Of a stretch of 64,000 nucleotides of DNA, positions 62,233 through 64,000 are shown one piece after another (the stretch's first letter is position 1; each line of letters opens with the position of its first letter). The DNA comes from Acetobacterium fimetarium (GTDB taxonomy: Bacteria > Bacillota > Clostridia > Eubacteriales > Eubacteriaceae): positions 1-64,000 of the forward strand of contig NZ_WJBC01000003.1 in the NCBI RefSeq assembly GCF_014284475.1, read 5' to 3'. The translations under genes were made by a program, and so were the position numbers. The notes beneath the pieces were generated by a model, which ran no database searches, was not told where the DNA came from, and saw nothing but the letters and a program-made list of their open reading frames with translations.

Positions 62233-62490
62233 TTAACCTGCTATTCGTAAATCTTCATTTTGCGTTTTAGTAAGGAGTTTTTCAAAGTTATCCGGCGACA
62301 TATAATCATAATAACTATGGATACGGGTTGTATTATAAAAGGTTTCCATATACTCAAAGATCAGCCGGTAAGCATGGTTATAATCAAGGATTTTAAAACG
62401 ATTGAGCCAGCCGCGTTTAATGATTGCATGAAAGGATTCAATGCAGGCATTATCCCTAGTAAATGCCTTTTTAGAATAACTACGCTGCAT
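62233..62490 (-). pseudogene. IS3-family OrfB C-terminal fragment
   Basis: The 85-codon frame reads 'RSYSKKAFTRDNACIESFHAIIKRGWLNR...RLIFEYMETFYNTTRIHSYYDYMSP', which is the last third of an IS3 (IS150-group) OrfB transposase with the catalytic Glu in 'NACIESFHA'. The N-terminal two thirds are missing. It matches the OrfA remnant at 47222 in family. Confidence 0.8.
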
Positions 62491-62553
62491 TTTTGCCGTT
62501 GCTTTCTGTTATTCTTTTGAAACGTAATCGATTAAAGAAAAGGGATTACTCCC

Positions 62554-62641
62554 TTCAGAACGAAGACAAACCCGATTACAAGCAAACAAAGCTGTAGTCG
62601 GGTTTGTCTTCGCTCTGAAACCACCACTTGAAGCGGTGGTC
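62554..62641. repeat. Long palindrome followed by a short hairpin
   Basis: A 24-27-bp arm (62554-62580) pairs with 62593-62619; only two positions differ, and both changes keep G-U pairing on one strand. The loop is 12 bases. A second hairpin, ACCACC...GGTGGT (62620-62641), follows at once. No gene ends here. Adjacent imperfect hairpins of this kind occur at ends of IS200/IS605-type elements or MITEs, which is one explanation. Confidence 0.65.
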
Positions 62642-62679
62642 AGTGACTCTTCGGATATTCGGGTTTCGATACGATGTTC

Positions 62680-62865
62680 TCACGAATGGCAATATATTGA
62701 TCCCACTGTGCGTTGAAAAGATAGCCCAAAGTAGTGTGAAATTCCGAAAGCATCTCGGCAAAAATCATTGGCCGCAAAGGCTTTTTCAGCGACGTCAATA
62801 AAAAGCAAGACTAAATCTAACTCTGGAATATACTGATTTGTGGCACCTTGATATTGATCACTCAT
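62680..62865 (-). CDS. Possible small protein coupled to the unknown paralogue
   Basis: A 61-codon frame (MSDQYQGATNQYIPELDLVL...) starts with an ATGA overlap with the stop of the upstream unknown gene. The first 35 residues look protein-like ('LVLLFIDVAEKAFAANDF'), but the later part runs toward the repeat region and may be out of the original frame. It has no counterpart after the paralogue at 12874. I do not recognise it; it is possibly a truncated gene. Confidence 0.35.
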   Translation of the reverse strand: MSDQYQGATNQYIPELDLVLLFIDVAEKAFAANDFCRDAFGISHYFGLSFQRTVGSIYCHS

Positions 62866-63416
62866 AAACTAGCCATGTGGTCCTCTTCATTCTCTTCAAA
62901 AAAATCAGGATACTCTAATTCATACCATTTATTGACACTTATTACATATGCTTTAATTAATTCGACGACCTCTTGATACATTAATTCGTGAAGATTATCT
63001 TTTAATTCTTCAAATTCGATATGATATCTGGGAATCACATATCCGTTGTCCTCTGCAATTTCTCCTCCCGGATCATCAATAATATCAAAATCTGCTTGAT
63101 ATTCCATTTTACAAATAATACAAGACCGAAATTCTTCAACTAATAACATAAAAAGTGCCTCGACCACTGTATAACAGTGCTCCAAAACAAAAAAATCAAC
63201 ATACGCAATTGGACAGTGCTTCGATTTTTCGTTTTCAATTAAAAATCCTTGACATGAATTGATCGTCACTAGACATTTACACTGATTAATCGCATCAGCT
63301 AATTCTCTAATTCCTTCGTCTATTTGAGCAGTACTTAATGCTAGACTTTTATATTCTGCATCATAACATGCCACTGCATCATAGTTGAAATCTAAATAAT
63401 TCATTTTTTTATTCAT
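62862..63416 (-). CDS. Protein of unknown function, paralogue of the gene at 12874-13407
   Basis: This 184-residue soluble protein (MNKKMNYLDFNYDAVACYDA at the start) is similar over almost its whole length to the product at 12874-13407. Shared blocks include 'NSCQGFLIENEKSKHCP', 'FRSCIICKMEYQADFDIIDDPGGEIA' and 'RYHIEFEELKDNLHE'. It has no membrane segments and an acidic tail (FFEENEEDHM). The ribosome site is AAGGAAT. The upstream 120 bases are also shared with the other copy, so both may be regulated the same way. The function is unknown. Conserved Cys and His residues could bind metal. Confidence 0.75.
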   Translation of the reverse strand: MNKKMNYLDFNYDAVACYDAEYKSLALSTAQIDEGIRELADAINQCKCLVTINSCQGFLIENEKSKHCPIAYVDFFVLEHCYTVVEALFMLLVEEFRSCIICKMEYQADFDIIDDPGGEIAEDNGYVIPRYHIEFEELKDNLHELMYQEVVELIKAYVISVNKWYELEYPDFFEENEEDHMASL

Positions 63417-64000
63417 TCTTTATTCCTTCTTTTTTTGATTTTTAGATTCAACATACGTAAAAATTATTCTTATTTACTTTTTTAACAATAAATAAAAACG
63501 ATACTGTTGTTAATATAATGCTACCAGATCAATTCGCCAAAAAGTTATTTTTATTTTAAGCACTTTATTTATTAATTTTTATTTAAGAATTTTCTCAAAT
63601 TTCTTTTGTAAACTGAGAAATATACATGCTCCAGCATCGTCTAACTTTATACGCTTAAAATATTTATTATGCCACCTCATATAAATCCAGCAGGTACTAA
63701 TACTTCACAGCTAGTCGCACTTTAATCATCGGCATTTCTTTATCTTCTTGAATTGATTTTGATATCGATGTCGTGATAGTTATCCCTATTTCCACATAGC
63801 GTCCCCGTCCTCACCATCAATAAATTCTGTGATTGACTTACTTAAAACAATCTTAATGGCTACCCAGATTATAAAAACCGGTGATACCGACGTTGTTGTA
63901 GGCGATGGTATGGAAAGCATCGACTCCAGTTGTAATCCTATGCCACCATCCGACAGTGTATTGATATTGATTGTTCCCAAGTATGTGCCTCCATCTGCCT
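63417..64000. other. Upstream region of the unknown gene and window edge
   Basis: Positions 63478-63600 match 13465-13580, upstream of the paralogue. Beyond about 63660 a minus-strand frame, open to the window edge and ending at 63786 ('GGTYLGTININTLSDGGIGLQLESMLSIP...'), could be the end of a gene that starts outside the window, but its composition is not convincing. Confidence 0.35.

Noticed and set aside
63786-63980. 64-codon minus-strand frame as a gene
   Set aside because: It is open to the window edge but has repetitive Ser/Thr/Ile composition, no start signal and no motif.
1-64000. CRISPR array
   Set aside because: I saw no series of regularly spaced direct repeats; the repeats present are single hairpins or pairs.

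Overview
The window looks like the chromosome of an acetogenic, anaerobic, low-GC Firmicute of the Acetobacterium/Eubacterium type. The evidence is the content: three sets of corrinoid-protein methyl-transfer genes (UroD-fold methyltransferase I, B12-binding corrinoid protein, methyltetrahydrofolate methyltransferase II). These are the modules acetogens use to feed methyl groups from methylated substrates into the Wood-Ljungdahl pathway. Three chemoreceptors and a c-di-GMP protein lie among them. The genus is inference; no rRNA or other marker gene is present.

Layout. (1) 0.2-16 kb is an accessory region: a YefM/YoeB toxin-antitoxin pair, a tyrosine integrase and XRE repressor beside a 3' fragment of tRNA-Thr, a defence cluster (AbiH, the IetA/IetS ATPase-protease pair, AbiEi/AbiEii), and many decayed genes (amidase, RecG-like protein, tyrosine recombinase, IS66 piece, PH-SHOCT protein, UvrD/AddA-like helicase). 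(2) 16.5-23 kb is methyl-transfer cluster A (MT II, corrinoid protein, MFS carrier, small ORF, UroD-type protein). It diverges from a second corrinoid protein that overlaps two tandem GntR regulators. (3) 23-29 kb has a truncated IS256 fused to an MFS gene fragment, a response regulator with GGDEF and HD-GYP domains, and a chemoreceptor. (4) 29.4-36 kb is cluster B (MFS, corrinoid, MT II, two paralogous UroD-type MT I) with a divergent TetR-like regulator. (5) 36-40 kb has a frameshifted MFS gene and a chemoreceptor. (6) 40.4-47 kb is a tight operon of FAD-linked 2-hydroxyacid-type oxidase, double-CCG Fe-S protein, orphan lipoyl H-protein, small ORF and dihydrolipoyl dehydrogenase, with a divergent PucR-type regulator. 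(7) 47-53.3 kb is a complete IS66 element inserted near an IS3 remnant, next to a second transposon (DDE transposase, AAA ATPase, Cys-rich protein). (8) 53.6-62 kb has a third chemoreceptor, cluster C (corrinoid, MT II, MT I), an IS110 element with a candidate bridge-RNA region, and a second PucR-type regulator. (9) 62-64 kb has an IS3 remnant, a long palindrome and a paralogue of the 12.9-kb unknown gene.

How it fits together. Each MT I should move a methyl group from its substrate to its corrinoid partner, and MT II should pass it to tetrahydrofolate. The associated MFS proteins could import substrates or export products, and the local regulators could respond to them. Substrates cannot be read from sequence, and no reductive activator of corrinoid proteins is encoded here. 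The most unusual module is the oxidase/CCG/H-protein/Lpd operon. Its composition suggests electrons moving between a 2-hydroxyacid and NAD through a protein-bound lipoyl disulfide, with no glycine cleavage enzymes present.
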